From positions 1-64,000 of the forward strand of contig JAZSFP010000014.1 in the NCBI GenBank assembly GCA_045532295.1: a DNA stretch of 64,000 bases, in the 5' to 3' direction. Positions 40,293 to 48,135 of this stretch are shown here, piece after piece. Below the pieces are notes generated by a model. That model searched no databases. It had not been told where the DNA came from and saw only the letters and a program-made list of their open reading frames with translations. The stretch comes from UBA10677 sp045532295 (GTDB lineage: Bacteria > Bacillota > Clostridia > Christensenellales > Pumilibacteraceae). Each line of letters begins with the position of its first letter. Positions within the stretch are counted from its first letter, which is position 1. The translations under genes and the position numbers were made by a program.

Positions 40293-41472
40293 TTTTAACT
40301 TCTCCTTTGATTTCGTTGAATAATGGCGACATTTTACGAAGTCGCGTTACTATTTCTTTAAGTTTGTCCACAGTATAATCTACTTCCTCTACCGTGTTGT
40401 GCTTACCAAAACTGAAACGGATTGAACCGTGAGCCTTTTCTATGGGCAAGCCCGTTGCAAGCAAAACGTGGGAAGGCTCTAACGAACCGGACGAACAAGC
40501 GGACCCGGACGAGCAAGCAATACCTTCAAGGTCAAGCGACATAAGGATACTTTCGCCTTCTATAAACTCAAAAGCAAAGTTTGCGTTTTGGGGAAGCCTA
40601 TTCTCTTCGTCGCCGTTATAAACGGAATAGGGAATTTCCGTTTTCACTCTCGCGACGAACCTATCGCGAAGGGATTTTACGTAATCGTAATTTTTATCAA
40701 GTTCGTTTACTGCTTTTTCAAGAGCGGTTGCCATACCCACTACTCCGGGAACGTTGGTCGTACCGCCTCTCATCGTGCGTTCTTGATGCCCGCCCGTCAT
40801 AAACTTAGCGGGCTTTACGCCACCGCGGATATAAAGAACGCCCATTCCTTTAGGTCCGTAGAATTTGTGCGCAGAAAAGGACATAAGGTCTACGCCAAGT
40901 TCGTTCACGTCGACGGGAATAGAGCCTACTGCTTGTACTGCGTCCGTATGGAAGTAAACGCCGTGAGCGTGCGCAATAGCGACGAGTTCTTTAATAGGCT
41001 GGATAGTACCGATTTCGTTGTTTGCGAGCATTACGGAAACGAGCGCCGTTTTATCGGTAATTGCCTCTTCTAAACTTTGGGGAAGTACTCTTCCGCCCTT
41101 GTCTACGGGAAGATAGGTTATAGAATAGCCCAGTTCTTTTTCTATTTCCTTACAAGAAGACATAATCGCAGCGTGCTCAATTTGGCTTGTAATAATATGG
41201 TCGCATTTGTCTTTCATCTTGCGCGCCATACCTTTAATTGCCCAGTTGTCCGCCTCCGTTCCGCCCGAGGTAAAGTAAATCTCGTTGGGCTTTGCGCCGA
41301 TAAGCGACGCTATTTTTCTTCTCGCCTCGTCTACTGCGTACGCTCCCTCAAGACCAAAACCGTGCAAACTGTTTGCGTTGCCGTAAACTTGGGTAAAGTA
41401 TGGGAGCATTTTTTGTAAAACCTCTTCGTCAAGCGGTGTCGTTGCCGAGTGGTCAAGATAAATTCTTTTCAT
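40285..41472 (-). CDS. iscS: cysteine desulfurase
   Basis: PLP enzyme that takes sulfur from cysteine for Fe-S clusters and thiolation. 395 aa with YLDHSATTPLD, SGGTEADNWAIKG, the PLP lysine in SAHKFYGPKGMG and the catalytic Cys loop ACSSGSACSSGS (about 330), which is the short NifS/IscS type. Between iscR and iscU with a one-base gap to iscR. Confidence 0.96.
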   Translation of the reverse strand: MKRIYLDHSATTPLDEEVLQKMLPYFTQVYGNANSLHGFGLEGAYAVDEARRKIASLIGAKPNEIYFTSGGTEADNWAIKGMARKMKDKCDHIITSQIEHAAIMSSCKEIEKELGYSITYLPVDKGGRVLPQSLEEAITDKTALVSVMLANNEIGTIQPIKELVAIAHAHGVYFHTDAVQAVGSIPVDVNELGVDLMSFSAHKFYGPKGMGVLYIRGGVKPAKFMTGGHQERTMRGGTTNVPGVVGMATALEKAVNELDKNYDYVKSLRDRFVARVKTEIPYSVYNGDEENRLPQNANFAFEFIEGESILMSLDLEGIACSSGSACSSGSLEPSHVLLATGLPIEKAHGSIRFSFGKHNTVEEVDYTVDKLKEIVTRLRKMSPLFNEIKGEVKNV

Positions 41473-41473
41473 A

Positions 41474-41875
41474 TTACCTCACACATCTATAATCGTTAAT
41501 CATATCTTCAAGCGTCGTCGAAGTAAGCAGTCCGTTTATGCCGTCGTAAAGTCGCTTAAAGATTATTTTGTTGGGACAGTATTCGTCGGTACATTGACCG
41601 CTTATACATTGATCTATCGAAAAATCATCGTCGAGGGCGGATAGGATTTCTTTAATCGTTATCTTGCTCGCCTCTCTCTTTAGGTAGTAGCCTCCGCCTG
41701 CTCCCCTCACGCTTTCGATTACTCCGCCTTTTCTGAGCATACCGAGAAGTTGCTCAAGATACTTCTCGCTCAAGTCCGTTTGTTTGACGAGCGACGAGAG
41801 GGATATCGTATCGTTTGCTACTCCTATTAAGAAAGTTATTCTTAAGCCGTATCTGGCTCGCGTGGATAGTTTCAA
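41474..41875 (-). CDS. iscR: Rrf2-family regulator, IscR-like
   Basis: 133-aa winged-helix repressor. Start chosen at TTG 41875 (MKLSTRARYGLRIT, the usual family N-terminus) with GGTAGG eight bases upstream; another TTG two codons earlier is too close to the site. DNA-binding helix around SLSSLVKQTDLSEKYLEQLL. Three Cys in CISGQCTDEYC (near 85-95) match the cluster-binding Cys of IscR rather than CymR. It heads iscR-iscS-iscU-small protein and probably represses them when Fe-S clusters are abundant. Confidence 0.88.
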   Translation of the reverse strand: MKLSTRARYGLRITFLIGVANDTISLSSLVKQTDLSEKYLEQLLGMLRKGGVIESVRGAGGGYYLKREASKITIKEILSALDDDFSIDQCISGQCTDEYCPNKIIFKRLYDGINGLLTSTTLEDMINDYRCVR

Positions 41876-41911
41876 AAGCAATTCCTACCTTTTTACTATG
41901 ATTTCCGATTT

Positions 41912-41940
41912 ATTATAATCCTATGCCGTATATTTGTCAA
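41912..41940 (-). promoter_or_regulatory. sigma-A promoter of the isc operon
   Basis: TTGACA (41935-41940), 17-base spacer, TATAAT (41912-41917), 37 bases before iscR. IscR autoregulation at this site is expected but no operator is assigned. Confidence 0.9.
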
Positions 41941-41971
41941 GGGTTTTAAGGGTGTTATTTTAAAATAAAAG

Positions 41972-42018
41972 AAAAAAATACCGCTAAGGCAATAATTTAC
42001 ACTTAAAGCGGTATTTTT
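41972..42018 (-). terminator. terminator of recG
   Basis: Stem AAATACCGCT / AGCGGTATTT with a larger AT-rich loop and a seven-U run, starting three bases after the recG stop. Confidence 0.82.
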
Positions 42019-42020
42019 AA

Positions 42021-44015
42021 TTAGTTTAGCGTGATTTTTCCAAAGAAGTCATATTTGTTTTGGCTTAGCGATTTTTCCACTTCGTTACGCGCTGACGGAG
42101 TAGAAAGTATTTCTTCTTTGACCTCTCTTGCGATATTTATTAGTTCGATATCGGAAGGGAACGCGCCTGCGCCGTGTTGAGAATAGCCGAGAAAGTCACC
42201 TGCGCCTCTCGTTTTAAAGTCAAACTCAGCAAGCGCAAAGCCGTCGCTATTTTCCACGAAGTATCGTATTCTATCCGTTGCGTGAGGAGAAGTGGTTGAA
42301 GATAAAACGAAACAGTAAGAGTTGATTTCTCCCCTGCCTACCCTTCCTCGAAGTTGGTGAAGTTGCGATAGCCCAAAGCGGTCTGCGTCGTATATAATCA
42401 TCGTAGTTGCAAAAGGAACGTCAATTCCCACTTCTACGACGGTGGTTGCAACGAGCACGGAAGTTTTACCAAAGGCAAACTCCTGCATAATCTCGTTCTT
42501 TTCGCTCTCTTTCATCTTACCGTGAAGGAGCGCAATTTTGTCTCCGAACTGTTTTTTTCGTTGCTCGAATATACGCTCCGCGCTTACGCCCTCGTCCTCG
42601 TCGTCAGATATTCGTGGCGCAACTATGAAGGTTTTTTCACCCATTTTTGCGCGTTCACTTACATATTTCCACATATTTTCCTCTTTTTCAGTCGGAACGA
42701 ACGACGTGGTTATTTTGGCTTTTCGCAACGGCGGGGCGTCGATTACAAACCTATCTAAGTCACCGTATAGCGTTAGGGCGAGCGTTCTTGGTATGGGGGT
42801 TGCAGACATTACCATCGTATCCGCGCTCTCCGCTTTACTTTCAAATTTTGCCCTTTGGGCAACGCCAAATCGGTGTTGCTCGTCCGTTACTACGAAGGCG
42901 AGGTTTAAATAGTTTACCTCGTCACTAAAGCAAGCGTGAGTGCCCACTATTACTTGCGCGTTTCCGCTTTCAATCTCTCTTAAAATTTTGTTTCGACGAA
43001 CGCCCGTTACCGAGCCCGTTAAGAGTACGGTCGACAGACCAAGTTGACCAAAAAATTCAGTCGCTTTTCTATAATGTTGTTGAGCAAGAATTTCGGTTGG
43101 ACACATAAGCGCCGTTTGGTATCCGCTAAGCGTAGCGTAATACATAAGCAAAAACGCAACGATAGTTTTTCCCGAGCCTACGTCACCCTCAAGTAAACAG
43201 TTCACTTTATCTGGCGAGTGAAGTTTTCCTAACACGCCTTCAATACATTTTACTTGAGCGGGCGTAAGCGTAAAGGGAAGTAATTTAAGCGCAGAGCGTA
43301 GTTTATCAACGTTTTCCGTGTATTTTAGCGTTCGCTTGTTTCCCGTCTTGCTTTTAATTATGGAAAAGGCGGATAACATATAGCCAAGACGCTCAATAGC
43401 AATCGTTCTTTTCGCCCTCTCAAGCGCCTCACTCGACGAGGGAAAATGTATATTTCTAATAGCCTCGTTTACATCTCCAAGAGCAAGTTTCCGGGACACT
43501 TCATCGGGGATTAAACTGCCTATTTTTACGCGGTTTAACGCAGATTTTATAGCCTCCGCAATAAGTTTCGAGGACACTTTTCCTATCGGTTTATAAACGG
43601 ATATTACTGGAGGTTCGTTGCCCGTAAAAGCAAAAAGTTCGGGCGTAGATATCTCGTAGGTAGTTTTGTTTTTCTTTACTTTTCCAGTTATATAGTAGTA
43701 CCTACCCTCAACTATATTTTTTGCCATATACGGTTGATTAAACCAACTACACCATACGGTTTTTCCGTCGTAAGTAAACTTAACTTTAACTATGTTGAGC
43801 CGTTTTTTAATATAACTGACTTTGGGCTTTTCCGTAGTGGTTGCCAAAATTACTACTCTATCGCCCTCGTTTACATTTGCTAAATTCGTAAGATTTTTCG
43901 TATCTACATAACGAGCAGGAAAATAGGAAATAAGGTCGGCAGGTTTATTTATTCCAACCGACGCAAGTAACGCTATTCTCTTTTCGCCAAAGCCTTTAAT
44001 CTCCGAAAATTCCAT
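42021..44015 (-). CDS. recG: ATP-dependent DNA helicase RecG
   Basis: 664-aa helicase that remodels stalled replication forks. N-terminal wedge/OB domain (1-200), Walker A LLEGDVGSGKT near 280, the DEQH box in VTDEQHRFGVAQ, MVMSATPIPRTLALT (motif III), and DRFGLSQLHQLRGRVGRG (motif VI). Length is slightly below the ~680 norm. GGAGAG precedes the ATG; the DnaA-box cluster lies in its upstream region. Confidence 0.96.
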   Translation of the reverse strand: MEFSEIKGFGEKRIALLASVGINKPADLISYFPARYVDTKNLTNLANVNEGDRVVILATTTEKPKVSYIKKRLNIVKVKFTYDGKTVWCSWFNQPYMAKNIVEGRYYYITGKVKKNKTTYEISTPELFAFTGNEPPVISVYKPIGKVSSKLIAEAIKSALNRVKIGSLIPDEVSRKLALGDVNEAIRNIHFPSSSEALERAKRTIAIERLGYMLSAFSIIKSKTGNKRTLKYTENVDKLRSALKLLPFTLTPAQVKCIEGVLGKLHSPDKVNCLLEGDVGSGKTIVAFLLMYYATLSGYQTALMCPTEILAQQHYRKATEFFGQLGLSTVLLTGSVTGVRRNKILREIESGNAQVIVGTHACFSDEVNYLNLAFVVTDEQHRFGVAQRAKFESKAESADTMVMSATPIPRTLALTLYGDLDRFVIDAPPLRKAKITTSFVPTEKEENMWKYVSERAKMGEKTFIVAPRISDDEDEGVSAERIFEQRKKQFGDKIALLHGKMKESEKNEIMQEFAFGKTSVLVATTVVEVGIDVPFATTMIIYDADRFGLSQLHQLRGRVGRGEINSYCFVLSSTTSPHATDRIRYFVENSDGFALAEFDFKTRGAGDFLGYSQHGAGAFPSDIELINIAREVKEEILSTPSARNEVEKSLSQNKYDFFGKITLN

Positions 44016-44063
44016 TTTTCTCTCTCCGCGAATTTTTACTTAAAAAACGCATTACCTCAAAAG

Positions 44064-44180
44064 TTATCCACAATGTTATCCACAATTTGCGTTTTTTACA
44101 CACATTTACTGTGGAAATTGTGTTTCTCAATGTTTCACAAGATAAAATCGTAAAGAAAAGTTATCCACATTTGTGGATAA
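44064..44180. promoter_or_regulatory. cluster of four consensus DnaA boxes
   Basis: TTATCCACA occurs at 44064-44072, 44076-44084 and 44161-44169, and its inverse TGTGGATAA at 44172-44180. The first two are direct repeats 12 bases apart; the last two form a palindrome. All four match the consensus DnaA box exactly in a 117-base intergenic stretch between recG and fakA. No dnaA or dnaN lies nearby, so this resembles the non-origin DnaA-box clusters of Bacillus more than oriC. Confidence 0.75.
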
Positions 44181-44185
44181 CTTTT
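44156..44185 (-). terminator. hairpin after fakA overlapping two DnaA boxes
   Basis: AAAAGTTATCCACA / TGTGGATAACTTTT inverted repeat followed by CTTT-rich sequence on the minus strand. It can act as the fakA terminator, and its arms are two DnaA boxes. Confidence 0.6.
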
Positions 44186-44212
44186 TGCTTTTGTAATTAT
44201 TGCTCGGGTTAA

Positions 44213-45850
44213 TTATTCAAGCGATACGATATAGTAGTAAAGGGGCTGACCACCAAAATAAGTGTCTACGTCGCAGTTGGGATACTTCTCGCCAATCTCC
44301 GCTGCTACCACCGCAGCGTCGTCCTCAGTTACGTTGTTACCAAAGTAAAGAGTAATGGTAGTAACGTCTTCGTCGATCATACTGTCGATAAGTTCTTCGG
44401 TTACGGTGGCAACGCTTTCGCCTTTTGCTACGATTTCTTTATCGTTGATACCGATAATGTCTCCCTCTTTCAAAACGAACTTATCAACCTGCGTAGAGCG
44501 AACCGCGTAGGTTACGCAACCGCTTCTCACGTAATTCATTGCGTCAATCATATTTTCCTCGTTATTAGACGCGGTGTCTTCAGGATTGAAAGCAAGCACT
44601 GCTGCAAGTCCCTGAGGAACATTGCGAGAAGGAATAATATGGAGTTTTCTCTTACTGAGCGCTTTTGCTTGCTCAGCGGCAAGAATTATATTTTTGTTAT
44701 TAGGCATAATGAACACGTCTTTAGCCAGAACTTTATCGCACGCCTGAGCGATATCGTCTGCGCTGGGGTTCATAGTTTGACCGCCTTCAATAACGTTATC
44801 TACGAGTAAATCCTTGAAAATCGAGGAAATTCCGTCGCCTGCGCACACGGAAACAAGTCCGTAAGGCTTAAGTTCCTCTTTTCTTTGACCTATAAGCGCG
44901 CGGTTTTGCTCGAGCATATTCTCAATCTTGAGTTTATCAAGTTCGCCAAGTTCAAGCGCGTAAGTAAGCGCAACGCCAGGTTCGTTAGTGTGAACGTGTA
45001 CTTTTACGAACGAAAGGTCACCGATAACGAGCACGCAATCGCCGATATTCATAAGATTTTCGCGGAATTTATCAATATCAGCCTCGGTCGTCTTTTTATG
45101 TAAGTTTATAATAAAGAATTCAGTACAATACGCAAATTCAATATCCGCAAGGTCGTTGTAGTCAAAATGAGCCTTTTCAGAATACACTTCGTCGGACACT
45201 TGAACCTTATCGTCAAACGCCAAAGATACGTCCTCAGTTCCCAAAAGCACGTGGTAAAAACCTTGGAAAACGACCAAAAGTCCGCGTCCGCCTGCGTCTA
45301 CTACGCCCGCTTGCTTAAGAACGGGGAGCATATCGGGGGTCTTACGAAGCATTTCTTCGCCTGCCTCAAGCACGCTGTTGAAGAACTCGTCAATAGCCAT
45401 ATTCTTCGACTCAATGCTTACTGCGTGCTCACTCATTGCGCGCATAACGGTAAGAATAGTTCCCTCTTTAGGCTTAGTAACTGCTTTATAAGCAACTTCA
45501 GTACCTTTTGCAAGCGCTTTAGCAAGTTGCTTTGCGCTTATAGTTTTACAATTAGCAAGGATATCGGAAATACCCTTTAATATCTGACTTAAAATTACAC
45601 CGCTGTTTCCACGAGCGCCACGGAGCGCGCCTTTCGCCATCGCGCCTACGATAGCGTCTACGTTATTGCTCGGACAAGCCGAAACTTCTTTTGCCGCCGA
45701 AAACATCGTAAGCGACATATTCGTACCGGTATCTCCGTCGGGGACGGGGAATACGTTAAGTGAATCTACGTGTTCTTTATTTATATCTAACAGTTTTGCA
45801 CCGTTTAAAATCATTTTGCGAAGCAACGCTCCGTTGATGGACTTTTGCAT
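44213..45850 (-). CDS. fakA: fatty acid kinase FakA / DAK2-domain protein YloV
   Basis: 545-aa protein with an N-terminal DhaL/DAK2 kinase domain (about 1-200: NVFPVPDGDTGTNMSLT, GARGNSGVILSQILKG, GVVDAGGRGL) and a C-terminal DegV-like region. FakA phosphorylates fatty acids bound to a FakB (DegV-family) carrier so that host or recycled fatty acids enter phospholipids. No fakB is in the window. It follows yloU, as yloU-yloV do in Bacillus. Confidence 0.92.
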   Translation of the reverse strand: MQKSINGALLRKMILNGAKLLDINKEHVDSLNVFPVPDGDTGTNMSLTMFSAAKEVSACPSNNVDAIVGAMAKGALRGARGNSGVILSQILKGISDILANCKTISAKQLAKALAKGTEVAYKAVTKPKEGTILTVMRAMSEHAVSIESKNMAIDEFFNSVLEAGEEMLRKTPDMLPVLKQAGVVDAGGRGLLVVFQGFYHVLLGTEDVSLAFDDKVQVSDEVYSEKAHFDYNDLADIEFAYCTEFFIINLHKKTTEADIDKFRENLMNIGDCVLVIGDLSFVKVHVHTNEPGVALTYALELGELDKLKIENMLEQNRALIGQRKEELKPYGLVSVCAGDGISSIFKDLLVDNVIEGGQTMNPSADDIAQACDKVLAKDVFIMPNNKNIILAAEQAKALSKRKLHIIPSRNVPQGLAAVLAFNPEDTASNNEENMIDAMNYVRSGCVTYAVRSTQVDKFVLKEGDIIGINDKEIVAKGESVATVTEELIDSMIDEDVTTITLYFGNNVTEDDAAVVAAEIGEKYPNCDVDTYFGGQPLYYYIVSLE

Positions 45851-45892
45851 TATATCCTCCCTATATGCAGTTCCTTTATGCGTCTTTGACTT

Positions 45893-46249
45893 TTAGACGC
45901 GAATTCCTGTCACGTTTACGTTTATGGTGTCCACTACCATTCCAGTGAATTTCTCTACGTCGTACTTAACCGTTTTTCTCAAGGTTTGCGCGACCGCGTC
46001 AATAGACACGCCGTACTTGATTACGACGAACAAATCTATAAATATTCTATCACCATTGGTTAAAACGCGTACACCACGCGACACTTTCTTCTTTTTATTC
46101 TTAAATAGTTCCGACCAGTTATCAGAAAATCTGTTGGATACGAGTTCAATTATGCCGTAACACTCTAACGCTGAACTACCGGCTACTTCGGCTATCGCCT
46201 CTTCCGTAACGGTAATCCGCCCGTATGCATTTACGGTGTTTACACTCAT
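45893..46249 (-). CDS. yloU: Asp23/Gls24-family protein YloU
   Basis: 118-aa DUF322 protein with GRITVTEEAIAEVAGSSALEC at the start and FTGMVVDTINVNVTGIRV at the end. Found directly before yloV in most Bacillota; thought to be a membrane- or envelope-stress-associated protein whose exact job is unclear. Separated from rpmB by a divergent promoter region. Confidence 0.9.
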   Translation of the reverse strand: MSVNTVNAYGRITVTEEAIAEVAGSSALECYGIIELVSNRFSDNWSELFKNKKKKVSRGVRVLTNGDRIFIDLFVVIKYGVSIDAVAQTLRKTVKYDVEKFTGMVVDTINVNVTGIRV

Positions 46250-46283
46250 AAAGAGCCCTCCTGGTCATAATACCCACATAAAT

Positions 46284-46312
46284 ATTTTACACTAAAAATA
46301 TAAATAAATCAA
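46284..46312 (-). promoter_or_regulatory. sigma-A promoter of yloU-fakA
   Basis: TTGATT (46307-46312), 17-base spacer, TAAAAT (46284-46289), 35 bases before yloU. Confidence 0.8.
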
Positions 46313-46424
46313 GCAATTTACGGGGTTTTTCTTATATTTTTCTTTATTATACCTTCTTTTCCCCTTTTATTATAAATTTTTTTATATTTTATAAACTTTT
46401 TTTTGGAAAATGCCCCTTTTTTAC

Positions 46425-46453
46425 TTGCTTTGTTTTTCAAAAAGTGGTATAGT
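46425..46453 (+). promoter_or_regulatory. sigma-A promoter of rpmB
   Basis: TTGCTT (46425-46430), 17-base spacer, TATAGT (46448-46453) with a TGG extended -10, 37 bases before the rpmB ATG. The stretch from here back to 46313 is AT-rich with no gene. Confidence 0.82.
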
Positions 46454-46490
46454 ATTTGGGTAAGTCAAAATACCGACACGGAGGTGTAAT

Positions 46491-46676
46491 ATGAGTAAAG
46501 TATGTGCAATTTGCGGAAAAGGCAAGGTAAGTGGTAACAACGTAAGCCATTCTAACCGTCACACTAAGCGTACCTTTAGCGCAAATCTTCATAAAGCAAA
46601 CGGTGAAGTTGACGGCCTTAAGCCCAACGATTACATCTGCACCCGTTGCAAGAGAACGCTTAACAAAAACGCATAA
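46491..46676 (+). CDS. rpmB: 50S ribosomal protein L28
   Basis: 61 aa with CAICGKGKVSGNNVSHSNRHTKR and a second CxxC pair in CTRCKR; this is the zinc-binding C+ form of L28. CGGAGG ribosome-binding site. It is divergent to yloU and convergent to spoVM, the same neighbourhood as in Bacillus. Confidence 0.97.
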   Translation: MSKVCAICGKGKVSGNNVSHSNRHTKRTFSANLHKANGEVDGLKPNDYICTRCKRTLNKNA

Positions 46677-46703
46677 TTTAAGTATATTATTACTTATTAG
46701 CGG

Positions 46704-46731
46704 AAGAGTCGTTTTATGCGACTCTTTTTTG
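46704..46731 (+). terminator. terminator of rpmB
   Basis: Stem AAGAGTCG / CGACTCTT with a seven-base loop and six U. Confidence 0.9.
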
Positions 46732-46751
46732 TTGCTTTCTTTACTTAAACG

Positions 46752-46786
46752 AAAAAGCGTAGCAGAAAACCTGCTACGCTTTTTTT
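46752..46786. terminator. bidirectional terminator between rpmB and spoVM
   Basis: AAAAGCGTAGCAG / CTGCTACGCTTTT stem with a short A-rich loop; U-runs on both strands. Ends the long minus-strand operon after spoVM. Confidence 0.88.
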
Positions 46787-46795
46787 ATATCCATC

Positions 46796-46870
46796 TTAAT
46801 TATTCCTACAAAATAGCGCCTTTAATAAGCCCCTTAAAAACCTTGGCGCTTTAAAACATATAAACCGCAT
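46796..46870 (-). CDS. spoVM: stage V sporulation protein SpoVM (24 aa)
   Basis: A 24-codon gene starting 10 bases after the thiN stop, with AGGAGAG seven bases before the ATG. The product begins MRFICFKAPRFLRGLLKALF; against Bacillus SpoVM (MKFYTIKLPKFLGGIVRAML) it keeps Met1, Phe3, Lys7, Pro9, Phe11, Leu12, Gly14 and Ala18, with conservative changes at 2, 10, 15-17 and 19. SpoVM is an amphipathic helix that lies on the convex forespore membrane and anchors SpoIVA, the base of the spore coat. Two Cys (5, 21) are unusual. Position after thiN and before rpmB is exactly that of Bacillus spoVM. Confidence 0.9.
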   Translation of the reverse strand: MRFICFKAPRFLRGLLKALFCRNN

Positions 46871-46880
46871 AATCTCTCTC

Positions 46881-47489
46881 CTATTTTTCGACAGTCACTA
46901 AAACTTCGTCGCTCGTCTCGACGATAACTTCGTCGCTCGTTGCTACGTTGGAAATTCCTAAGATATGCTCACGATTGAGCGTAACACCCTCCATCTGCCA
47001 CTTAAGCCCTTCCGTTTTAATTATATGCGCGGTTTTGAAAAAAGGTTCTATTGAAATCGTTTTATTTTTCTCTGTTTTAATAGTAAACTTGCCGTCTTTA
47101 AGAAAAACCGACTGTTTTTCATCGCAAAGAGAACACTCTACTCCTCTCTTTTTTGCTTGATAAAGGAGGGAAAGATTTGCATAAAAATGGTCCACTCGTC
47201 CGCCAAACGCTCCGTATATTTCAACGGTGGTTGCGCCTCGCTCGATAGCAAGCGATAAGCAAAGATGTCCGTCGGTATAATCTTTTTCTACGGGGTATTC
47301 GATTACTTCAAAGTTGTCGTTCACGGGCTTATTTCCGCTATCAAAATCACCTAAAACAACGGTGGGAGTAATAATATCTTTAAGATATTCGTACGCCCCG
47401 TCCGCGCAAATTATAAGGGACGCGGTAATTTTTTTGATAAGGTCTTTGCTTGGTTTATCGCCGTTAAGGAAAATGACCGCTTTCATCAT
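46881..47489 (-). CDS. thiN: thiamine pyrophosphokinase
   Basis: Transfers pyrophosphate from ATP to thiamine to form ThDP, the cofactor of Dxs among others. 202 aa with the CADGAYEYL, LGDFDSG and KDYTDGHLCLSLA motifs of the N-terminal domain, and a beta-rich thiamine-binding C-terminus with SLCDEKQ. Overlaps rpe by four bases. Confidence 0.94.
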   Translation of the reverse strand: MMKAVIFLNGDKPSKDLIKKITASLIICADGAYEYLKDIITPTVVLGDFDSGNKPVNDNFEVIEYPVEKDYTDGHLCLSLAIERGATTVEIYGAFGGRVDHFYANLSLLYQAKKRGVECSLCDEKQSVFLKDGKFTIKTEKNKTISIEPFFKTAHIIKTEGLKWQMEGVTLNREHILGISNVATSDEVIVETSDEVLVTVEK

Positions 47490-48133
47490 CTTAAAACCTT
47501 AATTGCCTCGGCTATATCTTTTGCTCCAAATACTGACGAGCCTGCAACTATCGTATCCGCTCCAGCCTCTTTTACGAGTTTCGCAGTCTCTTCGTTTATG
47601 CCTCCGTCAATTTCAAGGCGAACTTCATATCCGCCCTCTTGAATTTTTGCGGAAATCTTTTGGAGTTTGCCGATTGCCGAGGGGATAAACTTTTGACCGC
47701 CAAAGCCAGGATAAACGCTCATAACGAGAATCATATCAACGAGGGGAAGATAGTCGTAGACTACTTCAGCAGGGGTATCGGGGCTTATTACGATACCACA
47801 TTTAACGCCCTTTGAACGAATATAGTTTAAGGTGGAAACGAGCGTTCCGCAAGCCTCGTAGTGAACGGTTATATAGTCCGCGCCTGCCTTTACATAGGCG
47901 TCGATATAACGTTCAGGACGATTAACCATAAGGTGAACGTCGAGAGGTAAAGTGGTGTGAGAGCGAATATCCGCTATCATTTTAGGTCCAAAACTAATGT
48001 TTGGAACGAAAGTACCGTCCATAACGTCACAGTGTATCATATCTGCTCCACAAGCGGTTATTTTCTCCACTTCCTCACCCATTTTAGCAAAATCTGCGCT
48101 TAAAATCGAAGGCGCAATATAAATTTCTTTCAT
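47486..48133 (-). CDS. rpe: ribulose-phosphate 3-epimerase
   Basis: Interconverts D-ribulose-5-P and D-xylulose-5-P in the pentose phosphate pathway. 215-aa TIM barrel with APSILSADFAKM, HCDVMDGTFVPN, HLMVNRPERYI, SVYPGFGGQ and LEIDGGI. Two bases after rsgA. Confidence 0.97.
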   Translation of the reverse strand: MKEIYIAPSILSADFAKMGEEVEKITACGADMIHCDVMDGTFVPNISFGPKMIADIRSHTTLPLDVHLMVNRPERYIDAYVKAGADYITVHYEACGTLVSTLNYIRSKGVKCGIVISPDTPAEVVYDYLPLVDMILVMSVYPGFGGQKFIPSAIGKLQKISAKIQEGGYEVRLEIDGGINEETAKLVKEAGADTIVAGSSVFGAKDIAEAIKVLR

Positions 48134-48135
48134 AA

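Noticed and set aside
44041..44185. The DnaA-box cluster as the chromosomal origin
   Set aside because: No dnaA, dnaN, rpmH or similar genes nearby and no clear AT-rich unwinding element; a non-origin cluster is more likely, though GC-skew is needed to be sure.
45862..45900. Hairpin GCGTCT / AGACGC at the end of yloU as a terminator
   Set aside because: No U-run and fakA follows directly in the same operon.
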